Origin: a bacterium D16-34
GTDB lineage: Bacteria; Actinomycetota; Coriobacteriia; Coriobacteriales; Eggerthellaceae
Direction of reading: 5' to 3'
Assembly (NCBI GenBank): GCA_003612515.1
Contig: RAZB01000003.1
Location: 62,001-126,000 of the forward strand
Length of the DNA: 64,000 nt
A model generated the notes under the pieces. That model was not told the origin of the DNA, did no database searches, and saw only the letters and a program-made list of their open reading frames with translations. Made by a program: the position numbers and the translations under genes. Shown piece by piece: positions 52,866 to 61,904 of this stretch (its first letter is position 1; every line of letters begins with the position of its first letter).

Positions 52866-53207
52866 CTATGCCTCCTCTCGCGGTGCAACAATAATAGTAA
52901 TGTGGCTCGTGCGCTTGCGAATGCGAGACGCAGAACCTTTTGCACGCGGGCGGATGCGCTTAAGCGTTGGGCCTTCGTCGGCAAATGCCGTCTTAACCAC
53001 GAGCGTTTCCGGACGTACATGATGCTGATTCTCAGCGTTTGCTACGGCAGAGTTGAGGGTCTTTTCGACAACCTCAGCAACTGCACGATTGGTAAATTGC
53101 AGAATCTCACGAGCTTGAGGCACGGACTTACCGCGAATTTGATCGATAACGATACGCGCCTTACGGGGAGAAACGCGGACGTGGCGAGTTACTGCTTTAG
53201 CTTCCAT
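52866..53207 (-). CDS. rplV: 50S ribosomal protein L22
   Basis: A 113-residue L22. [20 protein letters not shown] and the tunnel-lining loop [19 protein letters not shown] are diagnostic. Confidence 0.97.
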   Translation of the reverse strand: MEAKAVTRHVRVSPRKARIVIDQIRGKSVPQAREILQFTNRAVAEVVEKTLNSAVANAENQHHVRPETLVVKTAFADEGPTLKRIRPRAKGSASRIRKRTSHITIIVAPREEA

Positions 53208-53218
53208 GATTCACCCCT

Positions 53219-53494
53219 TTACTTTCTCTTGCCCTTGTCGGCAGAGTGACCCTTGAAGGTTCGGGTCGGAGCGAATTCGCCCAACTTATGGCCGACCATA
53301 GACTCAGTTACATATACCGGCACATGCTTGCGACCATCATGAACGGCGATGGTGTGTCCTACCATCTCCGGGAAGATGGTGCTTGAGCGTGACCAGGTCT
53401 TAACGACTTCCTTTTCGCCTGCCGCATTCTGTTTCTCGATACGCTCGAGTAGGCGCGGCTCAACGTAAGGGCCCTTCTTCAAACTTCTACTCAC
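53219..53494 (-). CDS. rpsS: 30S ribosomal protein S19
   Basis: A 91-residue S19: [38 protein letters not shown] and the C-terminal [13 protein letters not shown]. Confidence 0.97.
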   Translation of the reverse strand: MSRSLKKGPYVEPRLLERIEKQNAAGEKEVVKTWSRSSTIFPEMVGHTIAVHDGRKHVPVYVTESMVGHKLGEFAPTRTFKGHSADKGKRK

Positions 53495-53516
53495 TATTAC
53501 TCCTTAACGCTTTGCG

Positions 53517-54347
53517 CTACTTCTTGCGACGGCGGATGATCAAGCGGCTAGAGGCCTTCTTCGGATTGCGCGTACGATGACCCTTGGTGGGAACACCCCA
53601 CGGAGTAACCGGATGACGACCCGAAGATTTGTTTTTGCCCTCGCCACCGCCATGGGGATGGTCAACAGGGTTCATAACGGTACCGCGAACAGACGGACGA
53701 ATACCCATCATGCGATTACGACCTGCTTTACCGATCTTAATGTTGGAGTGCTCAGCGTTGCCAACTTCTCCAACCGTAGCGCGGCACGCAAGCAATACGC
53801 GACGCATTTCTGAAGAAGGCATGCGAAGGATTGCATATTTGCCTTCTTTACCCATGAGCTGAACGCTTGTGCCAGCAGAACGAGCGATTGCAGCACCTTT
53901 GCCAGGCTGCAGCTCAATTGCATGAACAAGTGTACCAACAGGGATGTTTGCCAATGGCAATGCATTACCAGGCTTAATGTCGGCGTCAACACCGCTTACA
54001 ACGGTGTCACCAACGCACAGTCCTTTAGGATGCAAAATGTAGCGCTTCTCGCCATCTACGTAGTGCAAAAGAGCAATACGAGCTGAGCGGTTCGGGTCGT
54101 ACTCAATGGTTGCAACCTTTGCAGGTACGCCGTCCTTGTTGCGCTTGAAGTCAATCATGCGATAACGACGCTTTACGCCGCCACCTTGATGACGCGTGGT
54201 GATACGGCCGTTGTTGTTGCGGCCTGCCTTTTTGGGTAAAGGCGCAAGCAGTGACTTTTCCGGCTGATCCGTCGTGATTTCAGCAAAGTCTGAAACCGTC
54301 TGGAAGCGTCTGCCGGGACTGGTCGGCTTGTACTGTTTGACTCCCAT
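53517..54347 (-). CDS. rplB: 50S ribosomal protein L2
   Basis: A 276-residue L2, needed for subunit joining and peptidyl transfer. [19 protein letters not shown] begins it; [20 protein letters not shown] holds the conserved His near the active centre. GAAAGGAAAG precedes ATG 54347. It is the first gene of this transcript: the usual rpsJ, rplC, rplD and rplW are not upstream, and a LarE-like gene is found there instead. Confidence 0.97.
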   Translation of the reverse strand: MGVKQYKPTSPGRRFQTVSDFAEITTDQPEKSLLAPLPKKAGRNNNGRITTRHQGGGVKRRYRMIDFKRNKDGVPAKVATIEYDPNRSARIALLHYVDGEKRYILHPKGLCVGDTVVSGVDADIKPGNALPLANIPVGTLVHAIELQPGKGAAIARSAGTSVQLMGKEGKYAILRMPSSEMRRVLLACRATVGEVGNAEHSNIKIGKAGRNRMMGIRPSVRGTVMNPVDHPHGGGEGKNKSSGRHPVTPWGVPTKGHRTRNPKKASSRLIIRRRKK

Positions 54348-54508
54348 GTCTTTCCTTTCTTTGGGACTCGCTCGCACGCCTCTCCGTACACCGAGTGCCC
54401 ACAAACTCTTTCGTGGATCCGATTGCCGCCAGGCGCCGTGGGGAGGCTAGGAACCTGTGACTCCGGTAATCCACGCGTCCGGGTGTATCCATATAAGACC
54501 AGACGCAA
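54348..54508 (-). promoter_or_regulatory. Long structured 5' leader of the rplB operon
   Basis: About 160 transcribed bases separate the promoter from rplB. Inverted repeats seen on the minus strand include GCGTCTGG/CCGGACGC near its 5' end, a GGCGCC-centred palindromic stretch in the middle, and ACTCG/CGAGT near 54370-54400. This length and folding are what ribosomal-protein autoregulatory leaders look like; the repressor, if any, is not known. Confidence 0.5.
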
Positions 54509-54514
54509 CCGAGA

Positions 54515-54543
54515 ATTATACGCAATAAAAGTTTTGGTTTCAA
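54515..54543 (-). promoter_or_regulatory. Sigma-A type promoter of the rplB-secY operon
   Basis: Minus strand TTGAAA, exactly 17 bases, TATAAT, about 170 bases before rplB. It is the best promoter in this part of the window and supports rplB as the true first gene. Confidence 0.85.
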
Positions 54544-54597
54544 GAGAATTGTTGCAGGCGGCCTTGTGTTGCCTATTTGGTCACAAGCCCTCCATAC

Positions 54598-55221
54598 TTA
54601 GCGTTCAAATTGCACGCGAACTGCCTCTATAGCCGCCAGATCAAGCGCTTGATGTGCGGGAGCATGCACGGCATAGCACGAAAACGAAGGTTTGTCGGCG
54701 GTAAATAACCCTAATGCCCGCGACGCTTGGCGAATATCATCTTTACTCAGATTAGCTCGGCGAAGCGGAGATACGACACCCAACTCTGCAAGCGCCCTAA
54801 ATCCCGGGCGATTATCGGGGTCATCGGTTTTGTTGGTACCATCTGCCACAACAAAAATCCCATCTGCATGTGCCGCCTCAATAATGGCTTCAAATATCAT
54901 TCGCTTGCAAAAATAACAGCGCCTCTCAGTGTTTTTACAAATATCGTCATAGGCAAACACATCTTTTTCGATCACCGAAAAAGGCACTCCATACGCTTTG
55001 GCAAGTTGGTATGAGTCGTCCAACTCACCATCAGGCTGAAATGCGGTTTTAACCCCATAGGCAGCAACCTCGCACCCAGCTAAGCAAGCTGCTGCCAAAA
55101 GATATGCCGAATCGCATCCACCAGACAACGCCACCGCCAAACGTGGGGTGCGTGCAAAAAAGTCTTTCAGTGACTCAGCATCTAGGCGCTGACCTTCGCC
55201 ACCGAGATACTCGTTTTCCAC
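54598..55221 (-). CDS. LarE-like ATP-pyrophosphatase, short form
   Basis: A 207-residue PP-loop protein. SGGCDSAYLLAAACLAG is the nucleotide-binding loop, ERRCYFCKRMIFEAI and VADGTNKTDDPDNRPG are LarE signatures, and a Cys is retained in KPSFSCYAVHAP where LarE donates its sulfur. LarE makes the nickel-pincer cofactor for lactate racemase and relatives, but normal LarE is about 270 residues and continues with an ATRIP-type motif and a C-terminal domain. Both are missing here. GTG 55221 lies 14 bases after the aldo/keto reductase stop, so they are cotranscribed. A truncated remnant or a distinct short family is equally possible. Confidence 0.68.
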   Translation of the reverse strand: MENEYLGGEGQRLDAESLKDFFARTPRLAVALSGGCDSAYLLAAACLAGCEVAAYGVKTAFQPDGELDDSYQLAKAYGVPFSVIEKDVFAYDDICKNTERRCYFCKRMIFEAIIEAAHADGIFVVADGTNKTDDPDNRPGFRALAELGVVSPLRRANLSKDDIRQASRALGLFTADKPSFSCYAVHAPAHQALDLAAIEAVRVQFER

Positions 55222-55235
55222 AGCTGGAAACTCCC

Positions 55236-56360
55236 CTACTCAAACAATTCTGCTGCGCGTTTAAGTTGGCTGATGATATCGATATGCTGCGGGCAACGGC
55301 GCTCGCAATTGCCGCACTCTATGCAAGTTGACGCCTCGTTTGGTGCATTCCAGTTGTAATTTTCTTGAGCGCGATACATATCATCAAACTTCGCCAAGAT
55401 ATCAAGCGAATCCATAATGATAGGAATATGGATATGCTGCGGGCAGCCTTTTAAGCAATAGCCGCAGTGCGTGCAAGGAACGCTATCAATTGAGGAAAGT
55501 TCTGTGCAAACTGCTTCGATTGCCGCAAGCTCTTGTTCGCTAAGCGGCTTTCCATCAGCCAGAATATGAACGTTTTCATGTAATTGCTCAGGGGTAGACA
55601 TCCCCGACAAAACAACTTTGACTCCCTCTAAAGACGCCGGGAAACGAAGCGCCCATGAAGCAAGCGACTGATGCGGGTCAGCGGCTTTAAGAATTGCTTC
55701 TGCACTCGGCGGCAATTTTACCAGCGAGCCACCTTTGACCGGTTCCATAACAATTACTGGCAAATCATAAGCGCGAACGATTTCATAACACTTGCGCGAT
55801 TGGATAATCTCATTTTCCCAGTCCGTGTAGTTGATTTGCAGCTGGACAAATTCTACATCCTGGGCATGAAGCGACAAGATCTCTTGCAACTCTTCGGCCG
55901 TTCCATGAAACGAAAAGCCGAAATGCTTTATGAGCCCCGCATCGCGCTTCGCTAAAGCAAAATCCCACAATCCGTACTCGTCAAAGAGTACGGTACCGTC
56001 TCCACCGAGCTGATGAAGCAGATAATAATCAAAATATCCTGCACCCGTTCGCTTGAGCGAAGTGTCAAACATCGCATGAGCTTCTTCGGTAGAATTTGCT
56101 GCCCAAGCAGGCATTTTTGTTGCAATTTGGAACGAATCGCGCGGGTAACGCTCAACAAGCGCCTGGCGAAGCACAACTTCTGAGCGACCACCATGGTAAG
56201 TCCAGGCAGTATCAAAATAATTGAAGCCAGCATCCATAAACTCATCGACCATTGCATTAACCGTTTCAAGGTCAATTACTTTATTGCCGGCCTCATCCTC
56301 AAACTCCGGTAAGCGCATAAAGCCAAAACCGAGCGGTGCTAAGCTTTTTGCAAGTTCCAT
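55236..56360 (-). CDS. Aldo/keto reductase with C-terminal 4Fe-4S domain
   Basis: A 374-residue oxidoreductase. The TIM-barrel part (~1-280) has the tetrad residues Asp and Tyr in FDTAWTYHGG, Lys in IATKMP and His in YLLHQL. The C-terminal part has two ferredoxin motifs, CTHCGYCLKGCP and CIECGNCERRCP. This architecture is widespread in anaerobes, and its substrates are mostly unknown. It starts 82 bp downstream of ychF and leads into the LarE-like gene. Confidence 0.9.
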   Translation of the reverse strand: MELAKSLAPLGFGFMRLPEFEDEAGNKVIDLETVNAMVDEFMDAGFNYFDTAWTYHGGRSEVVLRQALVERYPRDSFQIATKMPAWAANSTEEAHAMFDTSLKRTGAGYFDYYLLHQLGGDGTVLFDEYGLWDFALAKRDAGLIKHFGFSFHGTAEELQEILSLHAQDVEFVQLQINYTDWENEIIQSRKCYEIVRAYDLPVIVMEPVKGGSLVKLPPSAEAILKAADPHQSLASWALRFPASLEGVKVVLSGMSTPEQLHENVHILADGKPLSEQELAAIEAVCTELSSIDSVPCTHCGYCLKGCPQHIHIPIIMDSLDILAKFDDMYRAQENYNWNAPNEASTCIECGNCERRCPQHIDIISQLKRAAELFE

Positions 56361-56442
56361 AACAGTCCCCTCCTGATATTTGATGCATGCCCAAAACCTA
56401 AATAAAACACCGAAGTGTTCTCGGTAAAATCAACGTCCTTTG

Positions 56443-57516
56443 TTACACGTTGAACTTGAAATGCATGACATCTCCGTCTTGTACAATATATTCTTTTCCT
56501 TCTTGGCGAAGTTTACCAGCATCACGGCAGCCCTTTTCGCCACCAAGTTCAACATAGTCTTCAAACGAAGCAGTCTCTGCTTTGATGAACCCGCGCTCAA
56601 AATCCGAGTGAATTACACCCGCAGCTTGTGGTGCCTTTGCACCAATTGGAATGGTCCAAGCGCGCGTTTCGGTTTCGCCGGAAGTAAAGTAGCTTTGCAA
56701 ACCTAACAAATGATATGCCTCTTTAATAAGTCGAGCTAAGCCGCTGTCCGTTAGCCCTAATGCTTCCATGTACTCTTTGGCTTCTGCCGGATCAAGCTCT
56801 GAGAGTTCTGCGATATCAGCCTCAACCTTTGCTGAAATAGGCACCGGCGTACACCCATCAATCTCAGGAAGATCACTGGCAACCGCGTCCTCGTCAACAT
56901 TGGCAATATAGAGCATGGGTTTCATAGTCAAAAGATGTAAATCATAAATGGAAGCGCGCTCATCGTCATCCAAATCGAGCGTGCGTGCGCGATGATCTTC
57001 ATTAAGACCAGCTAAAACCTTCTTTGCGGTTTCAAGCTTTTTCACTGAGGCCTTATCGCGCTTTGCTTCCTTTTCAAGGCGCGGCAATGCTTTTTCCAAG
57101 GTTGCCATATCCGCCAAGATGAGTTCAGTTTTAATAGTATCCACATCAGATTGCGGATCCACCTTGCCCGCAACATGAGTTACATCCGGATCGGCAAAGA
57201 AACGAACAACCTCAGCAATAGCATCAGTTTCGCGAATGTTTGCCAAAAACTGATTACCTAAGCCTTCTCCTTGACTGGCACCCGCAACCAAACCAGCAAT
57301 ATCCACGAATTCAACGGTAGCTGGCACAATACGTGCGGGATTATCAATTGCTGCAAGCGCTTCCAATCTCTCATCAGGCACTGGCACAACACCAACATTA
57401 GGCTCGATGGTAGCAAAGGGATAATTCGCTGCCAACCCACCTTTGTTAGTTAGTGCAGTAAAGAGCGTGGACTTGCCAACGTTGGGCAATCCTACAATTC
57501 CAATTGAAAGCGCCAT
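56443..57516 (-). CDS. ychF: Ribosome-associated ATPase/GTPase YchF
   Basis: A 357-residue Obg-family P-loop protein. GLPNVGKSTLFTAL (G1), FVDIAGLVAGASQGEGLGN (G3) and the C-terminal TGS-like domain with QAAGVIHSDFERGFIKAE are diagnostic. It prefers ATP over GTP in studied species. It starts 17 bases after the transporter stop, so both are likely in one transcript. Confidence 0.96.
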   Translation of the reverse strand: MALSIGIVGLPNVGKSTLFTALTNKGGLAANYPFATIEPNVGVVPVPDERLEALAAIDNPARIVPATVEFVDIAGLVAGASQGEGLGNQFLANIRETDAIAEVVRFFADPDVTHVAGKVDPQSDVDTIKTELILADMATLEKALPRLEKEAKRDKASVKKLETAKKVLAGLNEDHRARTLDLDDDERASIYDLHLLTMKPMLYIANVDEDAVASDLPEIDGCTPVPISAKVEADIAELSELDPAEAKEYMEALGLTDSGLARLIKEAYHLLGLQSYFTSGETETRAWTIPIGAKAPQAAGVIHSDFERGFIKAETASFEDYVELGGEKGCRDAGKLRQEGKEYIVQDGDVMHFKFNV

Positions 57517-57533
57517 AACAACTTCCTTTTATC

Positions 57534-58937
57534 CTACAGAACAATAATGCCAGCTGCAGCCATGATGTATGCCACCAAGATAACCACTACAAAGACGGGG
57601 GCAACATACTTAATCATAACGGTGAACAGCTTGGCTGACTTAAACTCGCTTGACTGACGAACCTCGGTCAAGATGATCTTGGGCTTGATGATCCAACCAA
57701 CAAATACGCATGTGAGCAGTGCAACGATCGGCATCAAGATGGTATTTGATACGAAGTCGAAGAAGTCAAGCAGTTGCGAATCTTGATATTCGCCTATACC
57801 AAAGAGCGAATACATCAAATCGACATCCAACAAGTTGTTGTAGCCCATATTAACCAACGTGCCCATGCCAAGCACAAAGACTGCGCAAATCACAACAGAA
57901 ACAGCACGTGAGAGATGTGCGCCGTCAGCCACGATGGATACCAATGTTTCAAATAAAGAAATGCAGCTGGTAAGTGCGGCGAAGAACACCAGCGCAAAGA
58001 AAGCAAATCCAATTGCGGAAGCCGCCCATCCCATGCCTTGGAACACCTGCGGCAAGATGCCAAACATCAAGCCAGGTCCTGCGTTGTTCGCGACAACATC
58101 AGCTCCACCTTGAACCGCAACAGCAGCAGGAATAATCATGAAACCGGCAAGAATTGCGATACCGGTATCAAATAGCTCAATACGACGAACCGAATGTTCG
58201 AGGTCTTCCTTTTTGTCGAAATAAGAGCCGTAGGTGATCATGATGCCCATAGCAAGCGAGAGCGAGAAAAACATCTGCCCCATTGCCGCAACAACCATTT
58301 CGACACTGAATTTTGAGAAGTCAGGGATCAGGTAGTATGCAACACCATCAAGCGCACCGGGCAGCGTCAGCGAAAAGATAGAAATGGCAATTGCCATAAA
58401 AATCAATAGCACCATCAGTACTTTGTTAACGCGTTCGATGCCGTTTTTTACACCCAAGGCAACAACGCCAACAACGAGCAACACAAAGATGGCCATCCAA
58501 AGATATGTCTCGGGGTTATTCAAGATAAAGCCAGTAAAATAGCCATCCCCCGCCAAAGCATTTGCGCCTTCAAAAATGTAGGCTGCCATATATTTGGTTA
58601 CCCAACCGCCGATAACGGCATAATAAGGCGTGATGATAAAAGGAACTGCACTAGCGAGCACGCCAATAAAGAGGTACTTTTTGCCAAATGTGCGAAATGC
58701 GCCAATGGCAGATTGACCCGTCATACGTCCCAGTGCCGTTTCTGCCATCATCAAAGCAAAACCAAACGTCACAACCAATACGATGTAGACCAGCAAAAAT
58801 GCACCGCCACCGTACTTTGCCGCCAGATATGGAAAGCGCCACATATTACCCAATCCAACAGCAGATGCTGCAGCAGCAAGAATAAAGGCCCAACGGCCTG
58901 ACCACTTCGAACGAGCTGGTGCTGCTGTCTGTTCCAT
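57534..58937 (-). CDS. Neurotransmitter:sodium symporter (NSS) family transporter
   Basis: A 467-residue membrane protein with about eleven segments, the usual bacterial NSS length. TM1 has AAAASAVGLGNMWRFPYLAAK followed by YGGGAFLLVY, the Na+ and substrate site seen in LeuT. Bacterial members import amino acids such as Leu, Trp or Tyr with Na+; the substrate here is unknown. AAGGAGG precedes the ATG. A TATACT on the minus strand near 58986 may be its -10. Confidence 0.93.
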   Translation of the reverse strand: MEQTAAPARSKWSGRWAFILAAAASAVGLGNMWRFPYLAAKYGGGAFLLVYIVLVVTFGFALMMAETALGRMTGQSAIGAFRTFGKKYLFIGVLASAVPFIITPYYAVIGGWVTKYMAAYIFEGANALAGDGYFTGFILNNPETYLWMAIFVLLVVGVVALGVKNGIERVNKVLMVLLIFMAIAISIFSLTLPGALDGVAYYLIPDFSKFSVEMVVAAMGQMFFSLSLAMGIMITYGSYFDKKEDLEHSVRRIELFDTGIAILAGFMIIPAAVAVQGGADVVANNAGPGLMFGILPQVFQGMGWAASAIGFAFFALVFFAALTSCISLFETLVSIVADGAHLSRAVSVVICAVFVLGMGTLVNMGYNNLLDVDLMYSLFGIGEYQDSQLLDFFDFVSNTILMPIVALLTCVFVGWIIKPKIILTEVRQSSEFKSAKLFTVMIKYVAPVFVVVILVAYIMAAAGIIVL

Positions 58938-59024
58938 ATTCGCCTCCTTACGAACGTGGTTTTTTCGGAATTCTCAAATGTAACAGTATACTTGCATATC
59001 GGTGCATACACATAGTTGCATTAT

Positions 59025-59043
59025 GCGTGTGCGCCGCACACGC
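59025..59043 (-). terminator. Hairpin after feoAB
   Basis: GCGTGTGC and GCACACGC form an 8-bp perfect stem around GCC, 24 bases past the feoB stop. There is no T-run, so it may terminate poorly. Confidence 0.45.
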
Positions 59044-59066
59044 CCGCAGATGGTATCTTAGTAAAG

Positions 59067-61736
59067 CTATTTCTTTGAAAGCTTCTCGTTTGTGGGTTCG
59101 TCAAGGTGAGTCTGTATGGCTTTTTTGTCCACCAAACGCTCGCCACAATCGAGCATACACGAACTACACGTGCTGCCACAACTACCGCGCCCCGAACGCT
59201 TCTTGCCGACCACGCGGATAATTGTCCAGCATGCTACAAACAAAACGACAATGGCCACAGCAACTGTTGCCACATTAAGATCGAGCGCAACGCATACTTC
59301 TCCAATAAGGCGCACTACCAAAGCAACAATCCATGCCAAAAGCAACTGACCGAATGCCACCATCAGCATCCATTTATTTCCCAGCTCCCGCTTGATTGAA
59401 GCCAAAGCGGCAATGCAGGGGGTATAAAGCAAGCAGAACACTAAAAAGACCAATGCGGTCAAAAGACTCATGGACGCAACAATGGCTTGTGTCGAACCAA
59501 ACAGAATTGAAAGTGTTGAAACCACGCTCTCTTTAGCCATAACACCGGTAATAAGCGCGCTTGTCACACGCCAATCTCCAAAACCAAGCGGCGCAAACAA
59601 CGGCGAGACAAATCCCGCTAACGAGGCAAGCATTGAACCTTGTCCTTCGTCGACAACGTTTAAGCCAAAATCAAAGGTCTGCAAGAACCAAATGACAATG
59701 GTTGCCAAAAAGATGACAGTAAACGCACGCTCGAGAAAGTCTTTTGCCTTTTCCCAGAGCAGTTGAGCAACGTTTCTTGGAGACGGAAAACGATAGTTCG
59801 GAAGCTCCATAACAAAAGGCACCGCTTCACCAGCAAACAAGGTTTTACGCATCACAAGCGCCACCAAAATGCCCATAATAATGCCGCCAAAATATAGCCC
59901 AATCATGACAAGGGCTGCATAGTCGGGAAAGAATGCAGCACAGAAAAAGGCATAGATTGGCAACTTCGCCGAACAACTCATAAAAGGTGTGAGCATAATG
60001 GTCATCTTGCGATCTCGCTCAGAAGGCAGCGTTCTGCTTGCCATAACTGCTGGTACCGTGCACCCAAAACCAACGAGCATAGGAACAATAGAGCGACCAG
60101 ACAGACCGATGCGTCGCAAAAGCTTATCCATCACAAAAGCGACTCGCGCCATGTATCCCGTGTCTTCCAAAAGCGACAAGAAGAAAAAGAGCGTCACGAT
60201 GATGGGCAAAAAACTCAAAACAGAGCCCACACCATTAAAGATGCCATCAATCACTAAAGATTGCAGCACCTCCGAGACATCTGCCTGGGCAAGCAAGCCT
60301 GCCACCACATCAGTAAGCCAGCTAATTCCTGAATCCAACAAATCAGAAAGCCACGCGCCAATTACAGAAAAGGTCAGCCAAAAGACCAGCCCCATGATGA
60401 CCACAAATGAAGGAATTGCAGTCCAAGAACCTGTTAAAACCTTATCAATTTGCAGCGAGCGCTTATGCTCTTTACTTTCGCGCGGGCGAACAACACATTC
60501 TGCACAGGTGCGCTCAATAAACTTATACCGCATATCGGCAATAGCGGCAGCACGATCAAGCCCTCGCTCTTGCTCCATCTGGGCAACAATATGTTCGACT
60601 GCGTCCAGTTCATTTTCATCTAAGTGCAAGCGCTGTTGCACCATCGTGTCGCCTTCTGCCAACTTTGCCGCTGCAAAGCGCAACGGGATACCGGCACGCT
60701 CGGCATGATCTTCAATGAGCGCCATGAGCGAATGCAGGCACCTATGAACCGCTCCCCCATGATCTTCTGGCGCACAAAAATCTTGCACCAAAGGTGGCTC
60801 TTGAAAGCGAGCCACATGGATTGCATGGTCGACAAGTTCAGCCGTTCCCTCGTTTTTTGCGGCAACCAACGGAACAACAGGAATGCCGAGCGCTAATTCG
60901 AGCTTGTTGACCTCAATGGTGCCCCCATTGCCTTCAACCTCATCCATCATATTAAGCGCCAAAACCATGGGAATGCCCAACTCTAAAAGCTGCATTGTCA
61001 AATACAAATTACGCTCAATATTGGTAGCATCAACAATGTTGATAATGCCTTTTGGTCGCAGCGACTCATCAAAAGCAACATTCAGCTCACTCTTTGTTCC
61101 TTCAGCGCTTACAGGCTCCCCAAGCAAAAACTCACGCGTTACTACCTCTTCGCTTGAGTACGGCGACATCGAATAAATGCCGGGCAAATCGGTAAGAAGC
61201 GTCTGGGGATGGCCCTTGATGCGGCCATCTTTGCGATCAACGGTCACACCGGGAAAGTTTCCAACATGCTGATTTGATCCGGTAAGCTGATTGAACAGAG
61301 TCGTTTTTCCGCAGTTTTGATTTCCCACAAGCGCAAACGTCAGCGTTTCGTCTTTTGGCAGCGGTCGCTCGGTTGCGCGATCGTGAGATTTGCCGCGCTC
61401 ACCAAGACCAGGGTGTTCAGTTCGCGTATAAATCGGATTGTTAATATCAAAATCAAAATCGCGATCAATCTGCGCTTTATCAGGTGCGTCATGCGGCTCT
61501 TCGTCGCGAATATGATCAATTTCAATCTTTTGAGCATCGGCAAGACGCAGCGTTAACTCATAACCATGGATACGAACCTGCGCAGGGTCTCCCATAGGAG
61601 CATGCTTAATCATCGTGATATCGGCATGAGGAATAATTCCCATATCCAAAAAATGCTGGCGAAGAGATCCCGTTCCTCCCACGCGTGTTACCGTTGCAGT
61701 TTTTCCGATCGATAATTTATCAAGCGTCAGTGCCAC
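59067..61736 (-). CDS. feoB: FeoA-FeoB fused ferrous iron transporter
   Basis: An 889-residue fusion. Residues 1-80 are a FeoA SH3-like domain (IGKTATVTRVGGTGSLRQHFLDMGI). A linker of ~50 charged residues follows, then the FeoB G domain: G1 GNQNCGKT at 138-145, G3 DLPGIYSMSPYS, G4 NMMDE. The membrane core contains Gate motifs such as GRSIVPMLVGFGCTVPAVMA. The C-terminal tail has Cys853, 857, 860 and 864 (GSCGSTCSSCMLDC), which could bind iron or a cluster and stand in for FeoC. It imports Fe2+ for the many iron-sulfur enzymes here. Divergent from the second asnB. Confidence 0.95.
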   Translation of the reverse strand: MALTLDKLSIGKTATVTRVGGTGSLRQHFLDMGIIPHADITMIKHAPMGDPAQVRIHGYELTLRLADAQKIEIDHIRDEEPHDAPDKAQIDRDFDFDINNPIYTRTEHPGLGERGKSHDRATERPLPKDETLTFALVGNQNCGKTTLFNQLTGSNQHVGNFPGVTVDRKDGRIKGHPQTLLTDLPGIYSMSPYSSEEVVTREFLLGEPVSAEGTKSELNVAFDESLRPKGIINIVDATNIERNLYLTMQLLELGIPMVLALNMMDEVEGNGGTIEVNKLELALGIPVVPLVAAKNEGTAELVDHAIHVARFQEPPLVQDFCAPEDHGGAVHRCLHSLMALIEDHAERAGIPLRFAAAKLAEGDTMVQQRLHLDENELDAVEHIVAQMEQERGLDRAAAIADMRYKFIERTCAECVVRPRESKEHKRSLQIDKVLTGSWTAIPSFVVIMGLVFWLTFSVIGAWLSDLLDSGISWLTDVVAGLLAQADVSEVLQSLVIDGIFNGVGSVLSFLPIIVTLFFFLSLLEDTGYMARVAFVMDKLLRRIGLSGRSIVPMLVGFGCTVPAVMASRTLPSERDRKMTIMLTPFMSCSAKLPIYAFFCAAFFPDYAALVMIGLYFGGIIMGILVALVMRKTLFAGEAVPFVMELPNYRFPSPRNVAQLLWEKAKDFLERAFTVIFLATIVIWFLQTFDFGLNVVDEGQGSMLASLAGFVSPLFAPLGFGDWRVTSALITGVMAKESVVSTLSILFGSTQAIVASMSLLTALVFLVFCLLYTPCIAALASIKRELGNKWMLMVAFGQLLLAWIVALVVRLIGEVCVALDLNVATVAVAIVVLFVACWTIIRVVGKKRSGRGSCGSTCSSCMLDCGERLVDKKAIQTHLDEPTNEKLSKK

Positions 61737-61817
61737 TAATTTGCTCCTCGTATCAAAAGATCATGCGCGCCCTTGTTTTTCCCGTGACCTTGCACATCAA
61801 AATCAAGTAGCTAGCGC

Positions 61818-61829
61818 ATAACGCGTTAT
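61818..61829. promoter_or_regulatory. 12-bp palindrome between feoB and the second asnB
   Basis: ATAACGCGTTAT is a perfect palindrome in the 168-bp divergent gap, next to minus-strand TATAAT (61830 region) that may be the feoAB -10. It could be an operator; it does not resemble a Fur box or DtxR box to my eye. Confidence 0.35.
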
Positions 61830-61904
61830 TATAAGACAATACAACAACTCTGATGAAAGCGCATCTAAGAGCGCGTAGCAGTTACACCCCAAGGAGATTT
61901 AACC

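Noticed and set aside
54348-54404. N-terminal extension of L2 to 54404
   Set aside because: L2 family begins at the MGVKQYKP position, which has a good ribosome binding site; the extension is leader.
60000-60708. Plus-strand frame of 239 codons inside feoB
   Set aside because: Antisense of the FeoB membrane core; composition Ser/Thr/Lys-rich without any domain.
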